Part shown: positions 41,997 to 53,364 of the stretch, in pieces
Layout of the letters: each line of letters begins with the position of its first letter
Numbering within the stretch: the stretch's first letter is position 1
Source: Fulvia fulva
Taxonomy: Eukaryota > Ascomycota > Dothideomycetes > Mycosphaerellales > Mycosphaerellaceae
DNA length: 64,000 nucleotides
Direction of reading: 5' to 3'
NCBI RefSeq assembly: GCF_020509005.1
Contig: NC_063017.1
Span: 3,100,001 to 3,164,000, forward strand
Made by a program: the position numbers and the translations under genes
The notes under the pieces: generated by a model
The model's input: only the letters and a program-made list of their open reading frames with translations
Database searches by the model: none
What the model was told of the DNA's origin: nothing

Positions 41997-43086
41997 ATGC
42001 CGTGGCATAATTCAAGTGGCTGGGACTATGACTTGAACAAATCCGACTCTTACGACCCTCTTCGGACACAGACGAACGTCAACGCAACAGCAACACCATC
42101 TATTTTCTACGAATTACGCAAGCAGAGCCAGCACCGCAAGAGGAACAACATGATTACTCCAGAGACCTCGCCACGCTCTCATAAGCGCCGCCGCTCGGAA
42201 GACGAACCAGAGCGCAAGCCGGTCGATGATCAAGGACTCGAGAAGGAGCGCAACGAAGTGAGTGTGTCAGAAACCTGTGGAGTGCGCGAGACATGCGCTT
42301 CTCGGGGCGCTGTAGACGGCGCATTGCAAGGACTTTCGCTCCAATGTCGGGCTATGCTCCAAACAGTGCCGATGAGTGTTGAGTGTCGTAGCTGACATGA
42401 CTATTCTGCAGGATATGCCCGCCTTCGTCAAACGCATCAAAGACAACAAGGGCGACATGATCCCAGTGTACATCGAGAAGAATGAGGAGCCAGTGTTTGT
42501 TCAACGCGCCTTCCTGTCTCGAATCTCACCCAAGATCAAGAAGAAGATTGAGCAGAACATGGGAGAAGATGGAACACGCAACCTACACCTCGAAGCACCT
42601 GCACCCGTCGTCAAGCTCTTCCTCTTCTGGCTCTTTCACGATCGCGTACCATCCTTCAAAGACCTGTCCGACCTCACGCCACCCGACACAAGCGACTATG
42701 AGACACGTGAGCAGTATCAGATCATACTCATCAAGGCATGGGTGTGGGCCAACGACAAGGAGCTTCCAGCCATGCAGAATGCTATCATGCGCCACTTCTT
42801 CGACGAGATTGACGTCCAATTCTTAAGTGAGGACGTCTTGCAGGAAGGACTACTCAAGACTCGAGCCGGGATGCGCATGCGCAAGGCCCTCCTAGAGGAG
42901 CTCGTCTGGCTGGAAGACCATACAATTATCGAAGATGACGACGATGACGATGGCAACCTATTGGAGCATTTGAACGTCACCTATGTGTATGGCTTCGACC
43001 AAGACTGTGAGGAGGCCATCGAAGCGTGCGAGAAAAGTTGCAAGAAGAGAGGCACTGCAGGTGACTATCTTGTCAAAGAGGCATGA
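41997..43086 (+). CDS. BTB/POZ-like domain protein
   Basis: 311 residues from exons 41997-42257 and 42412-43086. The 154-nt intron is longer than others here (gtgagt...ctgcag, with gctgac near its end). Residues 1-87 are basic and disordered with a nuclear-type KRRRSEDE cluster. After the intron the sequence reads MIPVYIEKNEEPVFVQRAFL, SRISPKIKKKIEQNM and APAPVVKLFLFWLFHDRVP, matching the layout of fungal BTB/POZ domains (ligand-facing strand, then alpha helices). Such proteins often act as adaptors, for example to Cul3, though no partner can be named. An aspartate run (EDDDDDD) lies near 270. Confidence 0.72.
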
Positions 43087-43407
43087 AGAGCGACTGATCA
43101 TGTGGAGGGCTCTGTTTGGAAGTACCCATGCCGGCATGTGGCACCCATCGAGCTGCACAAGGAATGGAAGACGTGTGGCATCTGGCCTCGAATTGTATGC
43201 TACAATGTCCATTCCGTACGTCGCTACTAACACGCCTTGAGTGTCGACCTCGTTTCGCGGTTGCAACGAGCAAGGGAGCTCGCAAGCTCAAGCAGATCCG
43301 GACCCTCTATGATGTTATGCCCCACCAGTATTACAAAGCGCACTCATATCCACAGACTTGACATCAACCATGGTCACTCTCATACATATCCATTAACATC
43401 AAGTACA
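43087..43407. other. Intergenic region
   Basis: 321 bp. No coding signal beyond short open frames. Confidence 0.4.
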
Positions 43408-44452
43408 ATGTCCGGCAAGAAGGTGTTCATCCTGTGGCTTCATTGGCTGGAACGTACTTGCTCGTGGCCGAAGGATACTCTGTCACTGGCTTTGTCCGAC
43501 GGAAAGAGCATGGCGAACAAATCAAGAAGTCGGGCGCTGAAATCGTCTATGGTGACCTGAATGACAAGACGGCAATCACCGAGCAGGTCGTGAAGCACGA
43601 CATCACGTTCCATACTGGTACGAGACCGCCACCATTGGCAGAGAGAGTTTCGCTAAGATAGAGACAGCGACCGCCGACCACCTGCCTTCTGCTGAGGCAG
43701 TCATCGACGGTGTCAAAGCACGTGCCGCCGGCGGGAAAGGCACCATCTTCATCCACACCTCCGGCACATCTCTCTTGACCGACTATCCCAAGATCAAGAA
43801 CAACCAAAAGTCCAACGACATCTGGCACGACAGTAATCGTCAAGAGATCGACTCTCTCCCCGACGATGCTCCGCACCGAGAGATCGACCTCGCCATCGTC
43901 AATGCACAAAAGGCGCTTGGCGAGAAAGCCAAGATCGCCATCATGATTCCTCCCTTGATCTACGGCTTCAACGCAGACCACGGACGTCTCACCATTCAGA
44001 TTCCGACCTTGAATCGCTTTGCACTGAAGCATGGTTTCGCAGCGCATGTTGGCAAGGGCGAAGGTGTTGAAAGCAACATCCACGTCAAAGATCTCGCGCG
44101 TGCATATATCGTTTCAAAGAACCCGTACTACTTCTGCGAGACTACTGGCGACAAGGAGCCGAGCTGGAGGGAGGTCGCGGAGCTGATTGGCGAGCAGTTG
44201 CATAAAGTTGGCAAGATTCAGGATCCCAAGCCGAGGCAACTCAAAGAAGATCTTTGGGCAGACGTCTTTGGTGACTTCACAGGCGCTGTCATTGGACTGA
44301 ACAGCAGGAGTCGCGCTGTTAGGTTGAGGGAATTGGGGTGGAAGCCCCAAGAGAAGGGTTGGAGGGCGAGTTATGTTGAGGATGAGTTGCCACAGATTCT
44401 GAAGGAGGAGACTGGGAGTTTTGCTGGGTATAAGGGTACTGTAGCGAGCTAA
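43408..44452 (+). pseudogene. NAD-dependent epimerase/dehydratase family, N-terminal Rossmann motif broken
   Basis: Related to fungal nucleoside-diphosphate-sugar epimerase/NmrA-type reductases. From about 43434 on, one frame reads EGYSVTGFVRRKEHGEQIKK and EIVYGDLNDKTAITEQVVKH. After a 50-nt intron (43618-43667) come DHLPSAEAVIDGVKARAAGG, FIHTSGTSLL, IAIMIPPLIYGF and HVKDLARAYIV, to TAA at 44452. This is a complete family C terminus. The start is wrong: ATG 43408 gives MSGKKVFI in another frame, and the expected TGATGFIGG dinucleotide-binding loop is reduced to a partial GFIG in a third frame. So bases are missing or added at the glycine loop. Either the gene is dead, or the assembly has an error there. 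Confidence 0.7.
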
Positions 44453-44863
44453 GCACACGGGTAAGTGGTGATGCTCGGCAACAACACAACGAACTTAGTC
44501 TGACGTTACTAGATGATCAAAGACTTTTACACCCCTGTCGGCTGCGCAAAGATCTAAGCCATGCCATAGCATCTTGACCCAGCAACCCAATACCGCTTCA
44601 GAGCGACTTGCCTGTGCAATAGTCGATCACCCAAATCGTGTTCGCAACCGTGCAAGACGGCATCGAAGGATTCATGGTTGCCTGAGACCATACTACGTCA
44701 AGCTTCCCGGAAGGAATGTGGCAGTGCCGAGTCGGGGTAGTCAGCCGCACTGCTGCAGCCATTCAGCTTCAGTCTATACTACAACACTAACATCCAAGCC
44801 TTGCTCGCATGACGATCTCAAGGCACAGCAATAGGCAGGACTAGATGCTGGGGTGTGCAATTG

Positions 44864-44896
<33 letters not shown>

Positions 44897-45053
44897 GCTA
44901 AGTATGCTTCTTCTTCGCGGCTTTCTTTAACTTTAATCACTACACATCTGTCTGTACTACAACACTCAAGAGTACTACACAGCAACTCTCACAAGAGCCT
45001 GCTTCAATCGACGTTGACATATCCTCGTCAACTTCTCCAATCACATCACAGCC
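44453..45053. other. Intergenic region with a GAT microsatellite
   Basis: No gene supported. (GAT)n at 44866-44896 and a pyrimidine-rich stretch before the start codon at 45054. Confidence 0.5.
44866..44896. repeat. (GAT)10 microsatellite
   Basis: Uninterrupted gat units on the + strand between the epimerase and the Gly/Cys-rich gene. Confidence 0.95.
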
Positions 45054-45394
45054 ATGGGCTGCGGCGGATCGAAACCAGCATACGGCGGCGGCAGCAACTA
45101 TCGTAGCAGGCCGATGAGGCAAGGATATGGGCACTCTGGTTCTGCCAGTGCAGGTAGGTCCCACATCATCGCTCTATCGTGCGTTACCTCCATACTGACA
45201 ACGACATAGGCATCTTCGCGTCAAGCGGCGGCTTCTCCTCAGGAGGGCATCATCATCATCATCGCGGCGGGCACCATGGTGGATTCTTCGGCGGAGGCGA
45301 CGGCGGTGGAGGAGCGTCGTCGGGCTGTGGAGGTGGCGGCGGAGCGTCAGGATGTGGTGGTGGTGGTGGAGGAGGTGGAGGCGGTGGCTGCTAG
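45054..45394 (+). CDS. Gly/His/Cys-rich small protein with MGC N terminus
   Basis: 94 residues from exons 45054-45153 and 45210-45394, joined over a 56-nt intron (gtaggt...catag, with actgac). It starts MGCGGSKPAYGGG. Glycine 2 followed by cysteine 3 is the usual signal for N-myristoylation plus palmitoylation, so membrane anchoring is likely. The rest is low-complexity: a SSGGHHHHHRGGHHGGFFGG block, then Gly runs broken by single cysteines, ending in Cys. There is no hydrophobic signal peptide. Composition suggests a metal-binding or structural role, but none is shown. A long reverse-strand frame here is only its shadow. Confidence 0.68.
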
Positions 45395-45583
45395 ATGATG
45401 TTGAACTGTAATTGTTAGCAAGGATACCCAAGCATGTGAGCGGCGGGATGCTGCATGGAGCAATTTAAGTTTCTTTTGACACCTCTTTGCTTTGACACGG
45501 CATCGCTCTATTTCGTATTCTGTTGTATATACCTCGTTCGCTATTCACGTTGCGTAGCCTCGATCATTCGACCTGGAGATAAC

Positions 45584-46259
45584 ATGAGCCTCCACGTCCG
45601 TCAGGCCGCCATGGCCGAAGCAGAAGCGAATGGGTCGCCGGATGACCCTCCTACTCTCCTTTCTAGCTCAGAAGAAGAAGACGAGGAAGAATGCGAGGAC
45701 GACTACCGCGAGCCAATCTCACGTCGCCTCCGCTTCTCCAACGAAAGTCCAGCACTTCCAGCAAACCGCGGCATCGGCTTCCCTCACATTGTCATGACCA
45801 ACGACTTCGACGAAGAGTCCGACACCAGCGAGGTAAGCTTCGCCGACGGCATCGCCACATTCCTTTGGAACTGGGATCGCGTTCAGTTCTACAAGTTCTT
45901 CGACATGACGAAGGATAAGTTTGAGATTCATTATGATGCACCACAGGGGCCCATCAAGGATATGATCATTTGGAGGAACGGGGACAGTGTGATGGTAAGT
46001 AATGACTCGGGATCACTAGGTCAAAACTAACTGTAAGAAGGCAGGCTTCAGAGTTCCTGGCATGTACGGTGATATGGAGTGGGATGCTCAGCTGGTCTAC
46101 TCGATCGAGGCTGATGGGAGGTGGTTTGGTAGGATCTGCTCGGAGGCGACGAGGCGGGAGGCGATTGAAATCTTTGGGGAGTCCTTTTCGAAAGCGATAT
46201 TCCATCATAGACTGTGGGATTTGAGAGGAAGTGCAAAGGTCAAGATCCATCATGCCTAG
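45584..46259 (+). CDS. Hypothetical protein, acidic N terminus, two exons
   Basis: 209 residues from exons 45584-45994 and 46041-46259. Starts MSLHVRQAAMAEAEANG, then a Glu/Asp-rich stretch (SSSEEEDEEECEDDYRE, about 30-45). The C-terminal half has compact folded-looking segments (IATFLWNWDRVQFYKFFDMT, DAQLVYSIEADGRWFGRI). The intron has a strong donor (gtaagt) and a ctaac branch point. Its 3' end must be AAG at 46038-46040, because the next AG (46044) breaks the frame. Not recognised. Confidence 0.65.
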
Positions 46260-46637
46260 GCTACTGAGATGTCGATCTTCCACCGCCGAGGGCAGGTGAA
46301 GAAGTTTATTGCCGCCGAGCGCTTCGAACTATGATTGAGGTATTATAAAGGCCTTTGCTTAAACGCGCTAGCGTATAGCTAGGTAGCATGGCCGTGCCGA
46401 TGAAGTCGAGCTTGCAGCGCGTCGCTATATGACTCACGGCTGCGCCCGTCGGATAGCATTCCAAGAAGCAAAGTCGAGATCCGACCCGGCAATGTAGACT
46501 ACCAGTGACTACTTTGTCATCAGCCCTTGCGCGAGTCCAGCGTGACCTCCGCGCAGCACATCAACGGATTATCTCTGATGACGCCTTGCTTGTACTGCCT
46601 GTCAGCATTGGCATAAGCCCGGTCGTCCACAGTCTGC
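46260..46637. other. Intergenic region between convergent genes
   Basis: 378 bp without coding content. Confidence 0.4.
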
Positions 46638-47205
46638 TTATTCTTCATGCTCTCTCAACTCCACCGCACTGTCACTGCCCCCACGCTTGAGCCCAGCAGC
46701 CACTCCCCGCTCACCAGCTTGCAAGTATTGCCTCCATTCCTTCACGAAGAGCTTGAGATCGCTCCTGGCCTTCTGTCTCACCTTCGGCTGCAGACACTGC
46801 TGTCTAACAAACCTCTTACACTCTTCTTCACCTATGCATTTCGTCCCTGGCCGTCCATCTGGGAAGACAAAGAATCTCATTCTTCGAGTCGGGTCGAAGC
46901 AGTTTTCGTGGTAGATGCGCGCGAGGCGTGTTCTGAGGTGTCGAGTGCCTTCGTGGAGCGAGCGGAAGAGGTCTTGGTCTGGTTCGCTGGGGATAGAGTT
47001 AGCATGTGACAGTGGTCGGTTTGCAGTTGGGGAGATACCTTAGTTTGAGGAACGCGCGGTGCACATCTGCTTCTGAAGGGTCAAGGTTGCTGATGATCAT
47101 GGTAGGCCGTTCTTCCAGTATGATCGTGCCGACAGGTATGTCTTGGGTCGCGAAGACTCCGTGGCCTCTGCCGGCAGACGTCTTGATCTCCAAATGCGGG
47201 TTCAT
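46638..47205 (-). CDS. Truncated SET-domain paralogue A, catalytic core missing
   Basis: Exons 47205-47039 and 46986-46638 (intron 52 nt, gtatct...cccag with gctaac) give 171 residues. The start is like its two neighbours: TSAGRGHGVFATQDIPVGTI then ILEERPTMII, the N-terminal SET strand motif (GxGVFAT). The C-terminal part is like the far C terminus of paralogue B: FVFPDGRPGTKCIGEEECKR then FVRQQCL. Everything between is absent, including the NHxCxPN cofactor loop, the ISY catalytic tyrosine and the CxCxxC post-SET cysteines. About 270 residues are therefore missing relative to B. The open frame is kept but it cannot be an active methyltransferase. It is probably an internal-deletion remnant. 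Confidence 0.72.
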
Positions 47206-47452
47206 GGTCGAGTTGGCTGGCTTCCTGCAGCGAAGAGGCATGTAAGTTGTCTATTCTGTAGGGAACTCGGTATCGAACATATAGGAGGAGGCAGGATAAA
47301 AGGTGAGCTTTGAAGAAGGTGGGCGGTGCGGCGTTTTGTGTTGCAGTGCCCACATTCACTGCGTTTGCGCCAAGCCTTCTCACAAGCTCAAGATTTTCCT
47401 AGAACAACCGCTGGAATACATCGCGTGCTCTACTCTGGTATGTTCTCGGCGA

Positions 47453-48913
47453 TCATTCGATCACATTCCAGGCATCTCTTCCAGAAAGAGGCCGTTCACT
47501 CGCTTCTGTCTCCTTCATGTCCCTCAGGTTCTCCCTCATCTCCACGACGACTTTATACTGCTCCACGAAAGTATCCCGCTCTCTGACAGCCTTCTCCCTG
47601 ATCTCTGTATCTAAGTTCTGCGCTCGTACAAAGTCCCTACACTCCTTCTCATCAACACACTCAACTGCCGCTTGTCCGTCGGGCAGTGTAGCGAAGCGAA
47701 GAGCGAAAGGACGCTGGCCAACTTCGTGCCCTAAGTCTGCCGTAATGCAGACTTTCTGTAAGATAACATCTTGCACAGTGAGTGATCGAGTTGGTGTTGT
47801 AGGAAGGTCGCACATTTCGAGTAATAGTGCCAGCTGAGGCAGTAGTTGCATAGTCTCCCAATCCTTGCGGTACTGCTCGGCAGTGGCAGAGTCGGAGCCG
47901 TAGAAGTCGGAAACGAACTTGATGGCTTTCTGCATCCACTCTCGAACGTTGATACCCCACTGGAGAGGAATCACGTTCTCGTCCATAGCTGCTAGGTACG
48001 CAAAGTGCGTTATAGCGGCTTCATAGTATGCCTTACCGACCAGGTCTCTTTCGACTCCTTCCGCTTCGAGGAAATGGGCGAGGAGAAGTTGATAGGCTGT
48101 GATAGTGCTGAGACTGGTAGTGCTTGACTCGTGGGAATCGGGCTCATTGAGAGCATCGTAGACCTCCTCAGTGTCACGGAAGTCGGTCGAGTCGTAGTGT
48201 GACAGATCGACTGGGTCATCGAACACGGTCTTCCAGCGAAGTGCAAATATGATCTTGCGACGGAAGTCGCTGAGCTCGATGTCTTCCACGGATCGGTCGC
48301 AGGTAGAGCACTGGCAGTCGAAGTTCCAGGACTGTGAAATACGTCAGCCCATGGTTCAGGTCAAGGAGTTCTGCCGTACGTACCTGAAGAAGTGCCTGTC
48401 TTTGCTCTCGAGTCATGATCCAGCAGAGGTCAGACCTGTAGCTGATGCAGATCTCATCGCCCTTCTTGATCGGCGCAATGGCTCTGATATTGTCCACATC
48501 ATTGGTCTCGCCAGCTGTAGAGGCTACGTTAGGACCACAAGCGTGATTGATTCGTGCTATGTTCAGGCACATGTAAGTCGAGTCGAAGTCGCCTAAGATG
48601 AGGTCAGCAAAGGTCCAAAGCGGTTGTAGTTGGTGGTCTCACCGAATCTATTGGTAGTGTAAATCCTTTCCACGAGACTTCGCCCATCTTCCGGGCCTGC
48701 GTGCAATGCTAGTAACTGCTCGGCTTGCTGTTGATTCAGCTGTTTGAAAGCGCGTTCTATGTCGTCCTCCGAGTCCTGTCGTTTCCCTGCTTCTTTAGCA
48801 ATGACCATCACATGTTGATCGGCCAAGATCAAGGTGCCAGCGGAGACATCTCGAGTCGCAAACACACCATAGCCTTTACCTGGTGATGCTCGTACTTCAT
48901 ATGGAAGGCTCAT
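47453..48913 (-). CDS. SET-domain protein, paralogue B
   Basis: Likely protein lysine methyltransferase of the SMYD-like/fungal SET group. Exons 48913-48643, 48592-48384 and 48331-47453 give 452 residues. Motifs in order: GKGYGVFATRDVSAGTLIL (12-30), ARINHACGPNVA near 103-114 (NHxCxPN, which binds the cofactor), GDEICISYR near 140, and post-SET cysteines FDCQCSTC near 165. Then comes a helical C-terminal region (about 180-440) with TPTRSLTVQDVILQK and the conserved segment FALRFATLPDGQAAVEC. No MYND finger is seen. Introns are 50 and 52 nt with clean sites. Key residues are all present, so it may be active. The substrate is unknown. Confidence 0.88.
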
Positions 48914-49286
48914 GTTGCCGGTGACGGGCGCTTGTGCGGTGCTATTGTGAAGATGTCGTCTGTGTACATCGCAACCTCACGCGTGAAGTGTGCACATGTC
49001 GAAAAGATGGCCCCAGTAAGCACAAGCGCCAGCCTCTCACGTGCTGAGACATACATTCACTGCTGAGACCTCTTTGTTGTGCTTAGACATTGCTTTGATT
49101 GCATATTGCGCGATCGTCAGTCGACGCAAGGGCCGGCAGATATCACGTATGCGCGTGTTTAGCGCGTCGACTGTGCTGCTATGAGTAGAGGAGGCTCTTC
49201 AACATCGGTGTCCTCTTCCTCTCTCTATAGTCATCTGTATCTCCCACCTCGTTTCGCGCAATGAGACTTATGTTTGACTTGGCAGC
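48914..49286. other. Intergenic region between SET paralogues B and C
   Basis: 373 bp. Promoter of B and 3' flank of C. Confidence 0.45.
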
Positions 49287-50717
49287 TCATGTTCCCGCGC
49301 CTTTACTCGAATCTCCACTGGCTGCCATCTGACACACTGCCCCCTTCCACTCGCACATCACTTTCTCCATCGCGTTCTTCGCACGAGCTCGAGCTTGGCC
49401 ATTCAAGTGTTGTTGCCGAACATTCTCCTTACATTCGCGTTCATTGATCAGCTTGATCGCCGCCTTGTTTCGCGATGGGATAAATCGCAAAGCGAAAATA
49501 CCAGAAGCTTGCTGCATGTCTTCCGGCGGTTCCATTTGTGCATGTGCCATGTCGCAGCGGTATCCTTTGACGAGCTCTGCGATTGTTACTCGACTTTTGG
49601 GCAGTTTTGCGAGGTATAGGAGGGTTGCAATGTGCAGCACGAGCTCCAGCTGAGGCACTAGCCGGTATTTCCCCCATTGTTCCTGGAGATGCTTTGTCCG
49701 AATGTCATGTGGGCCGTAGTGATCGCTGGAGTATTGTATGGCCTTGAGCATCCAGCTTCTTACGTTCAGTGCGTATTGCAAGAGAAATACATTGTCGTTC
49801 ACCTGTTTGAGATCGTGGAGGAGAGCTTCTGCCGCGTTGTGGTATGCGTTGGTAAACATACCCTTCTCCACGCCTTCAGCCTCAAGAGCATAGGCTAGTA
49901 GCAAATGATGAGCTACGCTTGTCTTGGCGGTCGGGGTCTTCGTCCTAGCCCTCTGGACTAGGTTGACCGCACTTTCGTACTGGTCATAGCTGAAGTCCTC
50001 AAAAAGGCTGTAGTCCACAGGCTCAATAAAGTCCTTACGCCAGTACAAAGCCCATACGATCTTCCGACGTGCATCGCTGAGCTTGACTTCGTAGTCTGTG
50101 CGATCGCAAGCACTACATCTGCAAATGAATCCCCAATCCTAGAATGATCCAGTCAAAGCCGTGATCCAGGCAAGCCGCGATTGGTTGCCTCTTACCTCGA
50201 GTATCATTCGTCGCTGGGCTCGCGGCCATAGCTCGCATATGTCCGGTCGGTAGCTGATGGTGATCCCATCACCAGCGGAGATCAGAGCAGTGGCTCGGAC
50301 ACAATCTTGCTCGCTGCCATCAAGCCCAACATCAGCATTTGGCGTGCAGGCGTGATTGAAGCGCGAGATGCTTAGATACACCCAGCTGGTCTCCTCATCA
50401 CCTGCCACATCATCAGTACATGCTACAAGTGATGAAACGAAAACCTGCTCACCGAAGCTATTGGTGTGAAATATGCCGCGAACAGTCTTTTTCTCCGATT
50501 CTGTATCGTGCAATTTCATGAAGTGGTCTTTGTCGAGTCGGCTGAGCTTGCTGAATGCCTTTAGAATGTGTCTCGTTCGAGCCGGTTTGTACCAAGTGCT
50601 GCGAATGCGCATAATCTTTGCGTCAGTCAAGATCACAGTGCCCGCCTCGATGTCCTTCGTCGCAAAGACGCCATATCCTTTCTCAGCAGTGAGGCGGATT
50701 TCGTACGATTCCGCCAT
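49287..50717 (-). CDS. SET-domain protein, paralogue C
   Basis: Exons 50717-50453, 50401-50196 and 50138-49287 give 440 residues. Architecture matches paralogue B: AEKGYGVFATKDIEAGTVIL at 11-30, SRFNHACTPNAD near 101-112, GDGITISYRPD near 140, post-SET CRCSACDR near 165, then the helical tail with LLLAYALEAEGVEKGMF and a FALRFIPSRN segment shared with B and A. Intron positions are equivalent in B and C, so they arose by duplication. Intron 1 (51 nt, 50452-50402) is a multiple of three with no in-frame stop, so retention would give an insert before the NHxC motif. An upstream in-frame ATG at 50825 exists, but the 50717 start matches B. Substrate unknown. Confidence 0.88.
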
Positions 50718-51359
50718 GGTGGTTGAGGTGGTGTTGCGACTCGGAGGGCGCAAGTTCAGAATACTCGCGCTACTCGAGCTCGAGACTCTACCGTCACCAT
50801 ATTTTCGTTCGCGGGCTTCCTTCACCAGCTCGAGACACAGTGTGGCCGGCTGAAGTGAATAATGCCAAGCGGGTTGATGGTCAGGTCTCTACTACATGAG
50901 ACGTCGGACCGCCTACCCACGACTTGGAGATAGCCAGACGACATAGTAATGTTTCGCCCATCACACTGGAAGTGCTAGGCTCGGCCGCGCTCCCTGACTC
51001 GAAGACTTTCCCAGCTCTTGTGGAACCGGCCATGAAAGTTGAATTGGAGCTTGCGGGACCGCGAACTTCGCAACCCCGAAGAGCAACGTCTTGCGAGTAG
51101 TATGGGCTTCTATCGAGCCCCGCAGATCGCTTTGTCGTCATAGAGAGCAGGTGCATTGTAAATCGATGCAGCACTGTTAGTGCGACGTCCAGTCGCATCG
51201 CCAACGTCTTGGGGAAGAACGGCATCGGTGGGCTGAGTAGCCTCGGTAGAAACTGTTTATACAGGATATCTCAAGTCATTCGTCACACATCAAGCGAGAA
51301 GAGGCATTCTTACATCAAGTCTAGCCCACGCAACAATTGCACCGCTGTCCTCTGCACTC
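50718..51359. other. Intergenic region upstream of SET paralogue C and downstream of Bur1
   Basis: 642 bp with only short or shadow frames. Confidence 0.4.
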
Positions 51360-53364
51360 CTAACGCCTGTAAAGATCCCGCTCCCTATCCTGAAGTCTTT
51401 CTCGACGTAGCCGGTCGGGACTTCTGCTCCTCGTCCGCCGCTGCTCGTCTCGTGATGGAGGATATCCTCGATCTCGATACGGGTCGCCTCGAGACCCTGG
51501 TGCCCGTCCTGGGCCATCGTCGCGATACGGCCGTGGCGGTGGTGCATCTGGATCGCGGTATGCGTCTCTGTAGCCTTCACGGCTGTCTCGACGTGGTCGA
51601 TCGTAAGGATCTCTTCGGTCGTCTCGTGGTGGCAGTGGGCCACGATCATCATATCGCGGTCGTTCGCCACTCTGATATGAAGGTATGTATGTGTCCAGGT
51701 TCGGTCCGCCTCTAGGAGGTGCTCGCTCGGATGGTGGTGGTCCTCGTGTTGGGACTTCCGACGGTCGACCCGGCACATTGTCAGGTCTTGGAGGTAGCTG
51801 ATGACCGTTCTGTGGAGGCCCTCGTGGTAAAGCGCGGTCAGCCTGTCGATACGCTGGCTCTCGTGCACCAGCAGCAGGTGGTGGTCTTCTGTCATCGTAT
51901 CTCGGTGGTCCGTTCTGCACGCCAGGTGGCCCTCGATCGCGACCATATCCTCCACGCGGCCCTCTGTCATCGTAGCCATAGCCGTTCTGATAGGAGTTCG
52001 GAAATCTGTCCTCGTTCGGGCCAAGGCCAACGGTACCGCCTGCCGGCGCAGGAGGGAGCGCAGCTCGTGCTTTTTGTTGGTTGCCACGTCTTCGAGCATC
52101 AAGCTCGTGGCTGTCTTCGTATCGTGGTAGAGACCCTGGCTTTGCTGGTAGTGGATCGACCTTGAAGTACGGATGCTGCAATGCATCGATCGCGTTGATC
52201 CGCCTTCGCCAATCGAGGCATAGCAATTGCTTCAGCAGATCCAGACCTTCCTTGCCAATTGACTTGAAGCGTTCGTCGATGTTGCCGCGGGACCTCTCCC
52301 AATCTCGCTGACCTTCACACCCAGGCAGTTCTGACCACCCTGGCATGCTGTCGTCTGTAGGGTTTCCAACAAGCTTGAAGATTCGTACACACTGGTCTAT
52401 GTCTGAGCGTCCTTCGAGGATAGGCTTCCGCTCGAACATCTCGCCGAACACGCAGCCCACTCCCCACATGTCGATGGCAGGCGTATAGCGTTTCAAAGTC
52501 AGCAACAGCTCGGGTGGTCGATACCATCTGGTTACGACTAGGCTGGTGTAGTCACGAACAGCCTACAGCAGTCAGTATAACGACTTTTATTAAAAAAGAT
52601 AGTCTGAGAAGGGTGGCGAGTGTACATACCTTACCATTACCTTGCCCAGGCACTGGTGTCTCTCCGTCGTAATGCCGTGCCAGACCGAAGTCAGCAATCT
52701 GCAGGATTCCGCGATTCGATATGAGGATATTTGCTGCCTTCATATCGCGGTGCAAGATTCTCGACTGAGGTAATTGTTAGATTCGTAACCGGCGTTCTCG
52801 GCTACGAACACTCACATCGTGTAAATATCGCAAACCTTCCAGCAACTGCAGCATATAGCACTTCACCTGTGCATCGGTGAAGCGAATGTCGGGGTTTGTC
52901 AGCATCCCGCTCAGGTCGTGGTCCATGTATGGCGTGACCATATAGAGGGTGGCACGCTTCTTGCCGCTCTTGCCCTTGTCGTCAACTGCTTCGTCGTTAG
53001 TGCCGCCATAGAAGTTCAGTATCAATGTCCGCTTCCGCAGACTGGCTTGCGTACGTTGCTGCCGCTCCACTGCCATTTCCTCCAGCGTCAAGATGTTGGG
53101 GTGGCTCAGCATTTTGAGTAGCTTGACCTCTCGCAATGCTGTGATGGGGAAGCCCTCCTTCTCGTTGTGCATGAGGATCTTCTTGAGCGCGACCATGTTG
53201 CCCGTCCGTTTCGACTTCGCCTTGGAGACGACTCCAAACGTGCCCTCGCCGAGCTTCTCCTTCATCACCTCATACTCCGAGATCTTTGCGCTGCCTCGAA
53301 AGCGTCGCTGGGTAGGATCCGTGATGCCCTCGGCCACGGCTGATGGCGTCGCGCCGGACGACAT
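51360..53364 (-). CDS. BUR1: Bur1/CDK9-type cyclin-dependent kinase
   Basis: Nuclear kinase that phosphorylates the RNA polymerase II C-terminal domain and Spt5 during elongation, with a Bur2-type cyclin. Exons 53364-52816, 52764-52630 and 52562-51360 give 628 residues. The glycine loop GEGTFGVV is at 39-46, the lysine in VALKK near 60, and the cyclin-binding helix reads PITALRE, the exact CDK9 signature. HRDMKAAN and DFGLAR supply the catalytic and Mg-binding residues, [16 protein letters not shown] the activation segment, and [14 protein letters not shown] follows. The kinase ends near 390. The tail is a long Arg/Asp/Pro/Gly-rich disordered stretch ([16 protein letters not shown] at the end), as in filamentous-fungal Bur1. 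Introns are 51 and 67 nt. Confidence 0.94.

Noticed and set aside
45174..45431. Reverse His/Leu/Arg-rich frame
   Set aside because: Antisense of the Gly/Cys-rich gene. Composition follows from the GGN codons.
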